Shown in pieces: positions 1 through 9,278 of a DNA stretch of 40,456 nt. The stretch's first letter is position 1. Every line of letters begins with the position of its first letter. The notes under the pieces were generated by a model. The model was not told where the DNA came from and ran no database searches. It saw nothing but the letters and a program-made list of their open reading frames with translations. Source of the DNA: JAGOEF01 sp964511665. Its GTDB lineage: Bacteria > Bacteroidota > Bacteroidia > Bacteroidales > ML635J-15. The position numbers and the translations under genes were made by a program. The stretch spans positions 1 to 40,456 of the forward strand of contig CAZEHA010000032.1 of assembly GCA_964511665.1 (NCBI GenBank), in the 5' to 3' direction.

Positions 1-2976
1 TTGTGTAATCGAAAAACGCATAATTATTTCCTGTCTGAACTGACTACGGCTGTCGAATCCGTTTACCAGAAGCATTTTCCCCCGATTATTCAATATCACA
101 TAGTCGATGCCAAAGCGTGGATTACTTTTATTGAACGACAATTCGTTACGAAGGTAATTGTTTAGCGAAACCAAACTCGAATCGCTGATGTTTTCTGCAA
201 AAGGGTTCGCATATTCTGCAAAATCCGACGAAGTATTTTTGCTGCTTATTTTATAAGCCAGTTGATTAGAAAAACGGGTGAGAAATTTTCCTATTCCTTT
301 TGGCTGTCTCCAGTGAAGCGATGGTCGAAACTGTAACATCTGATGAAACTGATTCGAATAGGCTTTTATATAATCGTTGGTAGTGGTGTAGTATCTTATA
401 AAGTTGGCTTGATCTTTATAAAAAGCCACTTCAAATTCATCAAGTTCCTGAATGCCATTGCTATTGTAGTCTGTCCACATATATATGCCCTGTCCGGGAG
501 CTACTTCAAGATAGGCAAACTCGGTTTTTCGCTCGAGACCCGAACCGATTTCGTAAAAACTCGAAGAACTAATACTGCCATTTAGCAAGCGAAATGCATA
601 TTCGAATCTGCCGGTGAGATTGTCTTCGGGTTGCACTATGGTTATTTCGCTGTTTTTCACAGAAAGTATGCGGTAATTTCCGGTAATATTCAAATTCTGA
701 TTGTTCTTGTGAATCAGTTTTAGGTTTAGGTCTAGGTCGTGCGACCGGGTGCTTTCCTGCATGAAGCCTGCCACTGGCAATTGGTCGCTGCGATTACGAT
801 ACGAGAGCCGGAAGCCTTGCCGGGCAGTATCGGGTGTGCTTATAAATGCATTGTAGCTGAACCAGGAGTAACTGTTGCCTGCTATAGAATCGCTTTGTTT
901 AAATTTCCAAATGTTTACCTCCTGCTCTTCACCAATTCCTACGGTGGCAAATGTGAAATTTTTACTGACACCGGCTTTGTGACGTAAGAATCGCGAATAT
1001 AGTACACTGTCGGAACTGCTCAGGTATCCGGCCTCGCCAGATAGTTTCCACGATTTTAGGTGCCATTGTGCAGCCGCTTGATTGCGTAAACCCGAATAAA
1101 CACCGGGTCGTTCCATCATAGTGAACTTGTATCGTGCAAACGATAAATTCTTGTATCTATAATCAATATTGGCTCCGGCCATATGTTCGTGGCTGGTTTG
1201 TAATGCGCTTGACAGATTCCAGTCGCGTGTGAATTCGGTTTCTCTGAAATGTTCTATTTCCGAAAAGTAGCGATGCACAAAATAATAGTCGGCCCCTACT
1301 GTCAGCCGGTGCGATTGATTCTCGAACAGGGCACTGCTAATCCCAAATTTTGTGGCCATGCCATTGTTGTCGTAACTGTCTTTTTTCGAATAAGTGTTCA
1401 GGTCGTTTACACTGAAAGCTGTTTCGGCGAAAATATTGGTTCTTTTGCCAATTTTATATTGGCCTCCCAGCGAAAAGGCCTGCTTCTTTTTGGGGCTGAC
1501 CAATAATACTACAGGGTCGTAATCGCCCTGTGCTACACCATCAATCGGGGCAACCCATTGAAATACCCTTCCATTTGCCGACGAAATACTCTTAATGTAA
1601 TTTCCTTTATTGGCACCGGTGTATGAAAACCCAAGGCGGTAAACGGCTGTTTCGGGATTCGTTGAATACACAAACACCGAATCGTAAATTAGACCTCCTA
1701 CCAAGGTATCGGTTATTGCATATCTGATTTCTCCCGTGCTAAAGCCTACACTGTCGATGTTGAGTGAATAAGCTGCATTAAGGTCGTCGCCGGCTTGATT
1801 CAGCAACCACTTGTCGTGTTGACTAAGACTGATGTCGTAAGCTTGATTTTTATTGTCTTGCTCCGAATACATGTTGAACCAGAAATTTCCTTGATTGGTG
1901 TGCAATGTATGGTTGCTGGTTATGAGAAAACGGGTGTAATTTCGTTCCGAGTATTCGAATTCAGCAATAATGCGCTTGTCTTTGCTGATGGGTTGCTTAG
2001 CCGTAAAAGTGATTTCTCCGGTGTTGTAGTCAATTATATAGTCGTTGTCCATGCCACGTATAAGAAGCATCCCGTCGATATATAACTTTTCGGTACCGGC
2101 AAGCACTATGATATACATTTCTCCCGAGCCTCCGGTTAGTTTATATGGTCCCTGAATGCCTTCGATGGCATCGATAGCTTGCCTGCGGTATTTTCCCTTT
2201 GTTACAGAGCCAGTTACCGATGACGACAATTTCATCCTATTCTCGGCTCCAATGTTAAATACTGATACTTTGGCACCCTGTGCTTTTTTGTTGTAGTTTA
2301 AAAAATAACCGACTGGTTTTTTTTCTTCGAAATCGCCCGCTGTCAACGAAAAATTATTACCGGTTACTGTAATAAACACCTTATCGAATTCCTGTAATTG
2401 CTGTGTATTGCCGTCAGGTTGAATGGGAATATTGTTGTCGGATATGGCTGCCGTAATTTCGAGATCATCGCTTAATTTACCCGATAGCTGTAGATTAAGG
2501 TGTGAATTAACTATTGCATCCTGATTGTTGCCAAAGCTTACTCCGCGCGAAATACTTCCTTTTCGGCTCAATTCATTAGAATTGAAAAAATTGACATCGT
2601 CGCTGCGGTATATAAAAATATCAGGAGCCATATTTCCGATTTCGGCTTTGCTTAAGTATTGTTGACGTTGCTTTTCAAAGTAGGGGCGGTTCATCAGCAA
2701 GGGCATTCTGCGGTATTCTACAATAACTGTTTGTCCTATTAAACTGTCGCAGCAAACGATGCGTGCATTAATATAGTCGGTATAAATGCAGCCGGGCGAT
2801 AATAAGCTTCCTTTTTTGTTGAATACTTTTACGCTGCCAAATGCGATGCTCACACTGTCGAGTTGTGTGGTGTCTCTTAAGCTAAGTTCAACTCGCCTAA
2901 AGCTAGACAGATGCTGGGCCGAAACAAATGCTGCCTGACAAAGAAATAAAATCGCTATGGGTAATACTAACTTCAA
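1..2976 (-). CDS. Large outer-membrane/cell-surface protein of unknown function (C-terminus beyond window)
   Basis: Reading the minus strand from 2976 gives 992 open codons that run off the left edge, so the C-terminus is missing. The start is TTG: an in-frame TAA lies two codons upstream, no upstream ATG is available, and the signal peptide begins directly at this TTG (KLVLPIAILFLCQAAFVSAQ). The N-terminal part contains an SRGVSFGNNQD segment, then NNIPIQPDGNTQQLQEFDK and DYIIDYNTGEITF. The rest alternates aromatic/polar strands as in an outer-membrane beta-barrel. From memory this matches a large conserved Bacteroidota family of about 1100 residues with no assigned function. It lacks a recognisable TonB plug or carboxypeptidase-regulatory domain. 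Barrel location is inferred; the function is unknown. Confidence 0.8.
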   Translation of the reverse strand, partial: MKLVLPIAILFLCQAAFVSAQHLSSFRRVELSLRDTTQLDSVSIAFGSVKVFNKKGSLLSPGCIYTDYINARIVCCDSLIGQTVIVEYRRMPLLMNRPYFEKQRQQYLSKAEIGNMAPDIFIYRSDDVNFFNSNELSRKGSISRGVSFGNNQDAIVNSHLNLQLSGKLSDDLEITAAISDNNIPIQPDGNTQQLQEFDKVFITVTGNNFSLTAGDFEEKKPVGYFLNYNKKAQGAKVSVFNIGAENRMKLSSSVTGSVTKGKYRRQAIDAIEGIQGPYKLTGGSGEMYIIVLAGTEKLYIDGMLLIRGMDNDYIIDYNTGEITFTAKQPISKDKRIIAEFEYSERNYTRFLITSNHTLHTNQGNFWFNMYSEQDNKNQAYDISLSQHDKWLLNQAGDDLNAAYSLNIDSVGFSTGEIRYAITDTLVGGLIYDSVFVYSTNPETAVYRLGFSYTGANKGNYIKSISSANGRVFQWVAPIDGVAQGDYDPVVLLVSPKKKQAFSLGGQYKIGKRTNIFAETAFSVNDLNTYSKKDSYDNNGMATKFGISSALFENQSHRLTVGADYYFVHRYFSEIEHFRETEFTRDWNLSSALQTSHEHMAGANIDYRYKNLSFARYKFTMMERPGVYSGLRNQAAAQWHLKSWKLSGEAGYLSSSDSVLYSRFLRHKAGVSKNFTFATVGIGEEQEVNIWKFKQSDSIAGNSYSWFSYNAFISTPDTARQGFRLSYRNRSDQLPVAGFMQESTRSHDLDLNLKLIHKNNQNLNITGNYRILSVKNSEITIVQPEDNLTGRFEYAFRLLNGSISSSSFYEIGSGLERKTEFAYLEVAPGQGIYMWTDYNSNGIQELDEFEVAFYKDQANFIRYYTTTNDYIKAYSNQFHQMLQFRPSLHWRQPKGIGKFLTRFSNQLAYKISSKNTSSDFAEYANPFAENISDSSLVSLNNYLRNELSFNKSNPRFGIDYVILNNRGKMLLVNGFDSRSQFRQEIIMRFSITQ

Positions 2977-3090
2977 GCCTTATAAGTTTATCATAAAAGT
3001 AGCGCTTTCGGAACTTAAAACGAAATTTTCACGAATTTAGCATTTGTACGATTAATTTACCGGTATTGCGCAACTAAGAGTAAAAAAAAC

Positions 3091-3098
3091 TAATTTTG
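3091..3098 (+). promoter_or_regulatory. Candidate -7 box for the 3104 barrel gene
   Basis: TAATTTTG fits the Bacteroidota -7 consensus TAnnTTTG. It ends five bases before the ATG at 3104, so a transcript starting here would be leaderless or nearly so. A TTG at 3066-3068 is a weak -33 candidate with 22-bp spacing. A match by chance is possible. Confidence 0.35.
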
Positions 3099-3103
3099 GC
3101 ACG

Positions 3104-3862
3104 ATGAAGAAAAGAGCTGTAATATACCTTACGTTTATATTAAGTCTGATGTGCTTGCACGTAGGTGCCCAGATATCCGATTCATCGATTAATATATGGC
3201 AGGTAAATGCCCATTATGCTTTTCAGGTTCCGTGCGCCGATATGGCTGAAAAATTCGGTGTTAATTCTGCCGTTGGAGTAGGACTTACTTATAAGCTTTC
3301 GAATCGTATTATGCTGGGAGCAGAGGTGTCGTATTTGTTTGGTTCGGTAATAAAACGAGACTCAACTATACTTGATGGTTTGCGATCGTCAAATGGAGAA
3401 ATCATCAACGAATATGGCGAATATGCCCGTATTATTTGCAGCCAGAGGGGTTTTTATGCGGGAGCTAAAATTGGATACCTGATTCCTGTTTTGGGGCCAA
3501 ATCAAAATTCGGGTATTGTTGTCGAACTGGGGTGCGGCTTGTTGCAGCATCATATACGCATCGAGAATAAAGACAATAATACTCCACCGGTGCTTGGCGA
3601 TTACAAAAAGGGCTACGACCGTTTGAGTAACGGATTGGCAATAAAACCTTTTTTGGGTTATCAGTATCTCGACAACAGTAAACTGATAAATTTTTACGTA
3701 GGCATCGAATTCTATCAGGCATGGACAATGTGTCGGCGTGATTTCAATTTCGATACTATGAGCCGCGACAATACGGTAAATAACGATAGGCTGTTTTCGG
3801 TGACAGCCGGTTGGATACTTCCCATATACCGACGAGCACCCGAAAAGTTTTATTACTACTGA
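3104..3862 (+). CDS. Conserved outer-membrane beta-barrel protein
   Basis: The 252-residue product has a signal peptide ending near residue 22 (LMCLHVGAQ). The rest is a series of short amphipathic strands rich in Gly and aromatics (SAVGVGLTYKLSNRIMLGAEVSYLFG; GFYAGAKIGYLIP; FYVGIEFYQAW), ending FYYY with a terminal aromatic as is usual for barrels. This fits a small 8-10-stranded porin-like outer-membrane protein. The stop lies nine bases before waaA on the same strand, so the two are probably cotranscribed; I recall this barrel family beside waaA in other Bacteroidota. A link to lipopolysaccharide is inference only. No enzymatic motif is visible. Confidence 0.75.
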   Translation: MKKRAVIYLTFILSLMCLHVGAQISDSSINIWQVNAHYAFQVPCADMAEKFGVNSAVGVGLTYKLSNRIMLGAEVSYLFGSVIKRDSTILDGLRSSNGEIINEYGEYARIICSQRGFYAGAKIGYLIPVLGPNQNSGIVVELGCGLLQHHIRIENKDNNTPPVLGDYKKGYDRLSNGLAIKPFLGYQYLDNSKLINFYVGIEFYQAWTMCRRDFNFDTMSRDNTVNNDRLFSVTAGWILPIYRRAPEKFYYY

Positions 3863-3871
3863 TAGCATGCC

Positions 3872-5101
3872 ATGGCGATATTCTATCGTATAGCCCTGTG
3901 GATTTATATTACTCTGATGAAGTGTGTGAGCCCGTTTTATGGCAAAGCGCGGCGTATGATACAGGGGCGCAGGCAGTGGGAACAGGAATTACAAAGTCAA
4001 TCGGAAAAACTACAAGGAGCAATTTGGTTTCATTGCAGTTCGTCGGGCGAATTTGAACAAGGGCGCCCCTTGATCGAAAAGTGGAAAAAGCAGTTTCCTC
4101 ACAAGCCGGTATTGCTCAGTTTTTTTTCGCCATCGGGATACGAAATGCGAAAAAATTATCAGCTTGCCGATTATGTTTGTTACCTACCGTTTGATACGTC
4201 CCGAAATGCTAAAAAATTCTTTGATGCGGTTCATCCCGAAATGCTCATTTTAATTAAGTATGAGTTTTGGTATCACTTTATATGCGAAGCAAAGCACCGG
4301 CAGGTTAAGTTGTTTCTGGTATCGGGTATTTTTCGCCCTAAACATTGGATGATTCGATACAGGAATGCAATTACTAATTCTGTTTTTCAGGCTTTCGCCT
4401 GGATGTTTGTGCAGGATGAGGCTTCGTGTAATTTGTTAAAAAAAAGAGGCGTTATACGCTGTTCTACAGCCGGCGATACACGCTATCAGCGGGTTATTGA
4501 TATTGCCGCCGAGCAATGGTCAAATCATACAATCGAAAAGTTTATTGCAGGTAGAAAATGTTTGGTAGCAGGAAGCACGTGGCCTGCCGACGAAAAACTT
4601 CTGTGCCGCTTACTTAAGAAAACCAACGAGGAACTGGCTCTTATCATTGTCCCTCACGAAATAGGAGAGAGGCATCTTTCCTCGTTAAAGAAAAAATTTT
4701 CGAAGGCTGCATTTTACACTCAAATTTGCAGCAATGAGCAGGTACATGCAAATGTGTTAATTATCGATACACTGGGAATGTTGTCGAAGATATATCGCTA
4801 TGCCTGGCTGGCCTATATTGGTGGAGGATTCGGAAAGGGGATCCACAATTGCCTAGAGGCTGCGGTGTATGGGATTCCCGTGATTTTCGGACCTAAGTAC
4901 CGCAAATTTATCGAAGCCAATGCTCTTATTCATTCAGGAGGTGCTTTTAGTGTATGCAATTCTGAGTCGTTGCAGCATCGGGTAAGCTTTTTCCTGCAAT
5001 ATCCCGATCAGGTTTCTAAAGCAGGAAGTGCTGCACAGAAACATGTTGCTTCAAACAGTGACTCGGCAAGTCATATTTTTGATGAAATAATGAAAATTTG
5101 A
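3872..5101 (+). CDS. waaA: 3-deoxy-D-manno-octulosonic acid (Kdo) transferase
   Basis: This GT-B glycosyltransferase transfers Kdo from CMP-Kdo to the lipid A precursor at the cytoplasmic face of the inner membrane. The 409-residue length is normal for WaaA/KdtA. A hydrophobic N-terminal anchor (residues 3-20) is followed by the donor/acceptor motif HCSSSGEFEQGRPL, in which Glu60 corresponds to the catalytic base of the family. The C-terminal half carries VAGSTWPADE, then IGGGFGKGIHNCLEAAVYG and PVIFGPKYRKFIEA near residues 312-350, the usual CMP-Kdo-binding region. The start at 3872 follows the barrel gene by nine bases. How many Kdo residues it adds cannot be told from sequence. Confidence 0.95.
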   Translation: MAIFYRIALWIYITLMKCVSPFYGKARRMIQGRRQWEQELQSQSEKLQGAIWFHCSSSGEFEQGRPLIEKWKKQFPHKPVLLSFFSPSGYEMRKNYQLADYVCYLPFDTSRNAKKFFDAVHPEMLILIKYEFWYHFICEAKHRQVKLFLVSGIFRPKHWMIRYRNAITNSVFQAFAWMFVQDEASCNLLKKRGVIRCSTAGDTRYQRVIDIAAEQWSNHTIEKFIAGRKCLVAGSTWPADEKLLCRLLKKTNEELALIIVPHEIGERHLSSLKKKFSKAAFYTQICSNEQVHANVLIIDTLGMLSKIYRYAWLAYIGGGFGKGIHNCLEAAVYGIPVIFGPKYRKFIEANALIHSGGAFSVCNSESLQHRVSFFLQYPDQVSKAGSAAQKHVASNSDSASHIFDEIMKI

Positions 5102-5510
5102 TTTGAAATGGTGTTTTTTACCTATTTATTCAATGTTAATATGTGAATTTATTGTAAAATTTATCTAAAGTCATACAAGGATAAGTAATTGAAAATCAGA
5201 ACATAGGCTTGTCAATATATTTTTCAAAAATAATTAAACATGGCATTGTTTATAAGTTGTGTTTGCGCGCCAAATGTATGAGATATTCAGGCATTTACAA
5301 GCCTTTATAATGTTAATGAATTTTTTTTTGTTTTTGCTTGTAATTAACTAATTAGAAGAAAATCAGCATCATAGCTATTGCAAAAAGTTATGTTAATAAG
5401 GCTGTTAAAAAATCGATGATAATTTAGAATTGTGTAATGATTATTTTAGTGTGGCAAAAACGCACTCTTAATTATTTAAAATTATTGACAGTTATAAAAA
5501 TATTGACCCT
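5102..5510 (+). other. 409-bp AT-rich intergenic region upstream of nrdJ
   Basis: No ORF with coding character, no tRNA and no convincing terminator after waaA is visible. The stretch is AT-rich, with long T runs near 5321-5335. I looked for a cobalamin riboswitch, which would suit a B12-dependent enzyme, but saw no B12-box-like sequence or GC-rich stems. No clean TAnnTTTG box was found either. The nrdJ promoter must lie here, but I cannot place it. Confidence 0.5.
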
Positions 5511-8087
5511 ATGCTATTGGTAGAAGAAAAAACTATGACAAAGACCTCACCCGAGTCGCGCAGAACGTATAATGACGAAGAAGCTTTTGTGGCAAGCTGC
5601 GATTATTTTAAAGGCGATGAGTTGGCCGCACGCGTTTGGATAAACAAATACGCATTGAAAGATTCAGCGGGCAACTTATATGAACTTACACCCGATGACA
5701 TGCATCGCAGGTTGGCATCGGAACTGCACCGCATTGAACTGAAGTACAAAAACCCCATGAGCGAAGAAGAAATTTATCAATTGCTGAAAGACTTCCGCTA
5801 TGTAATCCCTCAAGGTGGGCCAATGTCGGGAATTGGTAATAACATGCAGATTGTATCGTTGTCGAATTGCTTTGTGATAGGTAACGATTCCGACTCAGAT
5901 TCATATGGTGCCATCCTAAAAGTTGATCAAGAGCAGGTGCAACTGATGAAGCGTCGCGGTGGAGTAGGGCACGACCTTACTCATTTGCGACCGAAAGGAA
6001 CTCCTGTTAAAAACTCGGCGCTTACCTCTACCGGTATTGTTCCGTTTATGGAACGATATTCAAACACCACTCGCGAAGTGGCACAAGATGGTCGTCGTGG
6101 CGCCCTTATGCTAAGCATTTCGACCAAGCATCCCGATGCCGAAGATTTTATCGATGCCAAAATGACCCCGGGTAAAGTTACCGGAGCCAATGTTTCGGTA
6201 AAAATTCACGACGAATTTATGCAGGCCGTTATCGACAGTAAGCCCTATATTCAGCAATTTCCGGTTGATAGCCGTAACCCCAAGTTCCAAAAAGAAATTG
6301 ATGCAAAAAAACTGTGGAACAAAATTATTGCCAACGCTTGGAAGTCGGCCGAACCCGGTATTCTTTTTTGGGATACCATCATTCGCGAATCGGTAGCCGA
6401 TTGCTATGCCGATAAAGGCTACAAAACAGTTTCAACCAACCCCTGTGGCGAAATCCCATTGTGCCCCTACGACAGCTGCCGCTTATTGGCTATTAATCTG
6501 TACAGTTATGTCGACAATCCGTTTACCGAACAGGCCAGTTTTAATTATGAAAAATTTCGCGACCATGTACAGAAGGCGCAGCGCCTGATGGATGATATCA
6601 TCGATTTAGAACTTGAAAAAATCGATAGCATTATCGAAAAAATTAATAACGACCCCGAAGGCTATGAAATAAAAAGAGTAGAGCGCAAATTGTGGGAAAA
6701 TATTTACACAAAAGCAAAAGAAGGTCGTCGTACCGGACTGGGTATAACAGCCGAAGGCGATATGCTGGCAGCTATTAATCTACGTTACGGATCGCCCGAA
6801 GCGGTTGCCTTTGCCGTTGAAGTGCAAAAGACCCTGGCAGTGGAAGCCTATCGTTCATCGGTTATTATGGCCGAAGAACGTGGTGGTTTTACACATTACG
6901 ATTTTCAGCGCGAAATGAACAATCCGTTTATTAATCGCCTGCGTCAGGCCGATCCCGAAATGATGGCAAAGATGGAAACCTATGGCCGCCGGAATATTTC
7001 GCTGCTGACCATTGCTCCTACAGGTACCACCAGCTTGATGACACAAACTACCTCTGGAATTGAACCGGTTTTCAGGGCTGCCTATCGTCGCCGTCGCAAG
7101 GTGAATCCGAATGACCCAAATACACGTGTCGATTTTACCGATGAACAAGGCGACAAATGGGAAGAATATAATGTGTTTCACGAAAAATTTGTTACCTGGC
7201 TGAAAGTGAATGGTTACGATTTTAACAGTATTAAAGAAGCCGACGAAAAACAAATCAACGACTTGGTTGCAAAATCACCCTACTACAAAGCAACCGCAGC
7301 CGATGTAAACTATCTCAACAAGGTTCGTATGCAGGGCGAGATACAAAAATGGGTCGACCATAGTATCAGTGTTACCATAAATATGCCCGAAAACGTAACC
7401 GAAGACACGGTAGCCGAATGCTATATGGAAGCCTGGAGAAGTGGTTGCAAAGGTATTACCGTGTATCGCGAAGGCTCGCGCGAAGGTGTGTTGATTGCAG
7501 GCAAAAAAGCCGATAAACAACCCAAAAACGAAGGCCCTTTGAAAAGACCCAGGGTGCTCGAAGCCGATATTGTTCGTTTCCAAAACAATCGCGAAAAATG
7601 GGTGGCTTTTATTGGCTTACTCGACGGGCAACCCTATGAAATTTTCACCGGACGTATCGAAGACGATGTTCTGAATATTCCTACAAGTATCGAAAACGGA
7701 AAAATTATTAAAATTCGACTCGATGACGGATCAACGCGCTACGATTTCCAGTACCAGAACCGCTTGGGCTATTCAACCACTTTCGAAGGCCTAAGTCACC
7801 AGTTCGATAAAAACTTCTGGAATTACGCCAAACTCATTAGCAGTGTGTTACGCTATGGCATGCCAATTCCCAAGGTTGTAGAACTGGTTGGTTCGCTCGA
7901 ACTCGACAACGATAGCATCAATACCTGGAAAAATGGTGTGGAACGGGCATTGCGGAAATATATTCCAAACGGCACACGTGCTACCGATACCGGGGAACTT
8001 TGCCCCAACTGTTCCGACAAAGATACCTTAGTATATCAGGATGGATGCGTTATTTGCAGCAGTTGCGGATACTCAAAATGCGGATAA
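5511..8087 (+). CDS. nrdJ: Adenosylcobalamin-dependent (class II) ribonucleotide reductase
   Basis: It reduces ribonucleotides to deoxyribonucleotides for DNA synthesis, generating the thiyl radical with adenosylcobalamin, so no small subunit or oxygen is needed. Of the 858 residues, Cys120 (LSNCFV) and Cys323 (CPYDSC) fit the redox pair. NPCGE at 310-314 gives the radical Cys312 with Asn310 and Glu314. RRGGVGHDLTHLRPKG and the TGTTSLMTQTTSGIEPVF phosphate/substrate loop are present. A TSCPD-type domain follows (about 690-830), and the C-terminal tail has six cysteines in CxxC pairs (CPNC, CVICSSCGYSKC), typical for thioredoxin-linked re-reduction. No ATP-cone is seen at the short N-terminus. 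An in-frame ATG at 5535 is an equally good start. Confidence 0.96.
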   Translation: MLLVEEKTMTKTSPESRRTYNDEEAFVASCDYFKGDELAARVWINKYALKDSAGNLYELTPDDMHRRLASELHRIELKYKNPMSEEEIYQLLKDFRYVIPQGGPMSGIGNNMQIVSLSNCFVIGNDSDSDSYGAILKVDQEQVQLMKRRGGVGHDLTHLRPKGTPVKNSALTSTGIVPFMERYSNTTREVAQDGRRGALMLSISTKHPDAEDFIDAKMTPGKVTGANVSVKIHDEFMQAVIDSKPYIQQFPVDSRNPKFQKEIDAKKLWNKIIANAWKSAEPGILFWDTIIRESVADCYADKGYKTVSTNPCGEIPLCPYDSCRLLAINLYSYVDNPFTEQASFNYEKFRDHVQKAQRLMDDIIDLELEKIDSIIEKINNDPEGYEIKRVERKLWENIYTKAKEGRRTGLGITAEGDMLAAINLRYGSPEAVAFAVEVQKTLAVEAYRSSVIMAEERGGFTHYDFQREMNNPFINRLRQADPEMMAKMETYGRRNISLLTIAPTGTTSLMTQTTSGIEPVFRAAYRRRRKVNPNDPNTRVDFTDEQGDKWEEYNVFHEKFVTWLKVNGYDFNSIKEADEKQINDLVAKSPYYKATAADVNYLNKVRMQGEIQKWVDHSISVTINMPENVTEDTVAECYMEAWRSGCKGITVYREGSREGVLIAGKKADKQPKNEGPLKRPRVLEADIVRFQNNREKWVAFIGLLDGQPYEIFTGRIEDDVLNIPTSIENGKIIKIRLDDGSTRYDFQYQNRLGYSTTFEGLSHQFDKNFWNYAKLISSVLRYGMPIPKVVELVGSLELDNDSINTWKNGVERALRKYIPNGTRATDTGELCPNCSDKDTLVYQDGCVICSSCGYSKCG

Positions 8088-8128
8088 ACAGACTTTCCGT
8101 TGCCTTAATATAAAAAACGTCAAGTTTT

Positions 8129-8153
8129 AAGCTCTCTCCCGAGAGCTTTTTTT
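8129..8153 (+). terminator. Intrinsic terminator of nrdJ
   Basis: An eight-base perfect stem, AAGCTCTC paired with GAGAGCTT, closes a TCCC loop and is followed directly by more T residues, about 40 bp after the nrdJ stop. Reading leftwards the stem is followed by TTAAAAC, not a T run, so it should act mainly on the plus strand and not on queA. Confidence 0.85.
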
Positions 8154-8182
8154 ATGGACTGCAAGATACGATTGTGGCTAAA

Positions 8183-9232
8183 CTAAATTATCAACATTGC
8201 ATCGCCATAGGTGCCAAAACGATATTTTTCTTTGATAGCTACTTTGTAGGCATTCAATATCTGATCGTATCCACCAAATGCTGTAACCATCATCAGTAGT
8301 GTGGTGTAAGGTAAATGGAAGTTGCTGATTAAACGCGTAGGAACCTGAATTTCGTAAGGCGGAAAAATAAATCGGTTGGTCCATCCATCGAATGGTTTCA
8401 GTAATTTGTTGGTTGTAACAGAGCTTTCGAGTGTTCTAAGCACGGTTGTTCCTACAGCACAAACCTGCTTCTGGGCCATTTTGGCCTGATTAATCATGTC
8501 GGCTGCTTCTGCAGGAATTATAATTTGCTCACTATCCATTTTATGTTTAGTAAGGTCTTCAACATCAACATGTCTGAAATTACCCAAGCCAACATGCAAT
8601 GTTACAAAGGCAAAGTTAACACCTATAATTTCGAGGCGTTTCATTAATTCGCGACTGAAATGCATTCCTGCTGTTGGTGCGGCAACTGCACCTTCGTGTT
8701 GCGCAAATATGGTTTGATAACGATGTTCGTCGTCGTCTTCAACAGGTCGGTTAATAAATTTGGGTAGCGGAGTTTCTCCTATGGTATAGAGTGTTTTTTT
8801 AAACTCATCATATGAACCATCGAATAAAAACCGTAATGTTCTTCCTCTCGAGGTAGTATTATCGATTACTTCAGCTACCAACAAATCGTCGGGGCCGAAA
8901 TACAACTTATTCCCGATGCGAATTTTTCGAGCAGGATCTACCAATACATCCCACAAGCGTTGATCTTTGTTTAATTCGCGCAGCAGGAAAACCTCGATAC
9001 GGGCTCCTGTTTTTTCTTTGTTACCGTATAGCCTAGCCGGAAATACTTTTGTGTTATTAAATACCAACACATCGCCATCGTCGAAGTAGTCTTTTATATC
9101 TTTAAACAAACGGTGTTCAATAGCACCGGTGTTTTTGTCGAGAACCATTAGCCTCGATTCATCACGATTGCTGGCCGGATGAAGGGCAACCAGTTCCTCG
9201 GGAAGTGCATACTTAAATTGTGATAGTTTCAT
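8183..9232 (-). CDS. queA: S-adenosylmethionine:tRNA ribosyltransferase-isomerase
   Basis: QueA transfers and isomerises the ribosyl group of S-adenosylmethionine onto 7-aminomethyl-7-deazaguanine at tRNA position 34, giving epoxyqueuosine. The 349-residue product is full length and has the family signatures in order: ALPEELVALHP at the N-terminus, DGDVLVFNNTKVFPARLYG, AAPTAGMHF, LHVGLGNF, GTTVLRTLE, NFHLPYTTLLMMVTAFGG and RFGTYGDAMLI at the C-terminus. It is the last gene of the leftward ftsX-to-queA series, 46 bp after truB, and I see no strong terminator in its own direction. Confidence 0.96.
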   Translation of the reverse strand: MKLSQFKYALPEELVALHPASNRDESRLMVLDKNTGAIEHRLFKDIKDYFDDGDVLVFNNTKVFPARLYGNKEKTGARIEVFLLRELNKDQRLWDVLVDPARKIRIGNKLYFGPDDLLVAEVIDNTTSRGRTLRFLFDGSYDEFKKTLYTIGETPLPKFINRPVEDDDEHRYQTIFAQHEGAVAAPTAGMHFSRELMKRLEIIGVNFAFVTLHVGLGNFRHVDVEDLTKHKMDSEQIIIPAEAADMINQAKMAQKQVCAVGTTVLRTLESSVTTNKLLKPFDGWTNRFIFPPYEIQVPTRLISNFHLPYTTLLMMVTAFGGYDQILNAYKVAIKEKYRFGTYGDAMLII

Positions 9233-9278
9233 AAATATCGTTACAAACTTTCCTTTATACCCTAATTTTTACAAAAGG

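Noticed and set aside
343..2085. Several plus-strand ORFs of 80-96 codons
   Set aside because: They lie antisense to the long 992-codon surface-protein frame and have no family resemblance or start signals.
5102..5510. Cobalamin riboswitch before the B12-dependent nrdJ
   Set aside because: The region is AT-rich and shows no B12-box-like sequence or the GC-rich stems expected of this riboswitch class.
8129..8153. Bidirectional terminator serving queA as well
   Set aside because: Reading leftwards the stem is followed by TTAAAAC rather than a T run.
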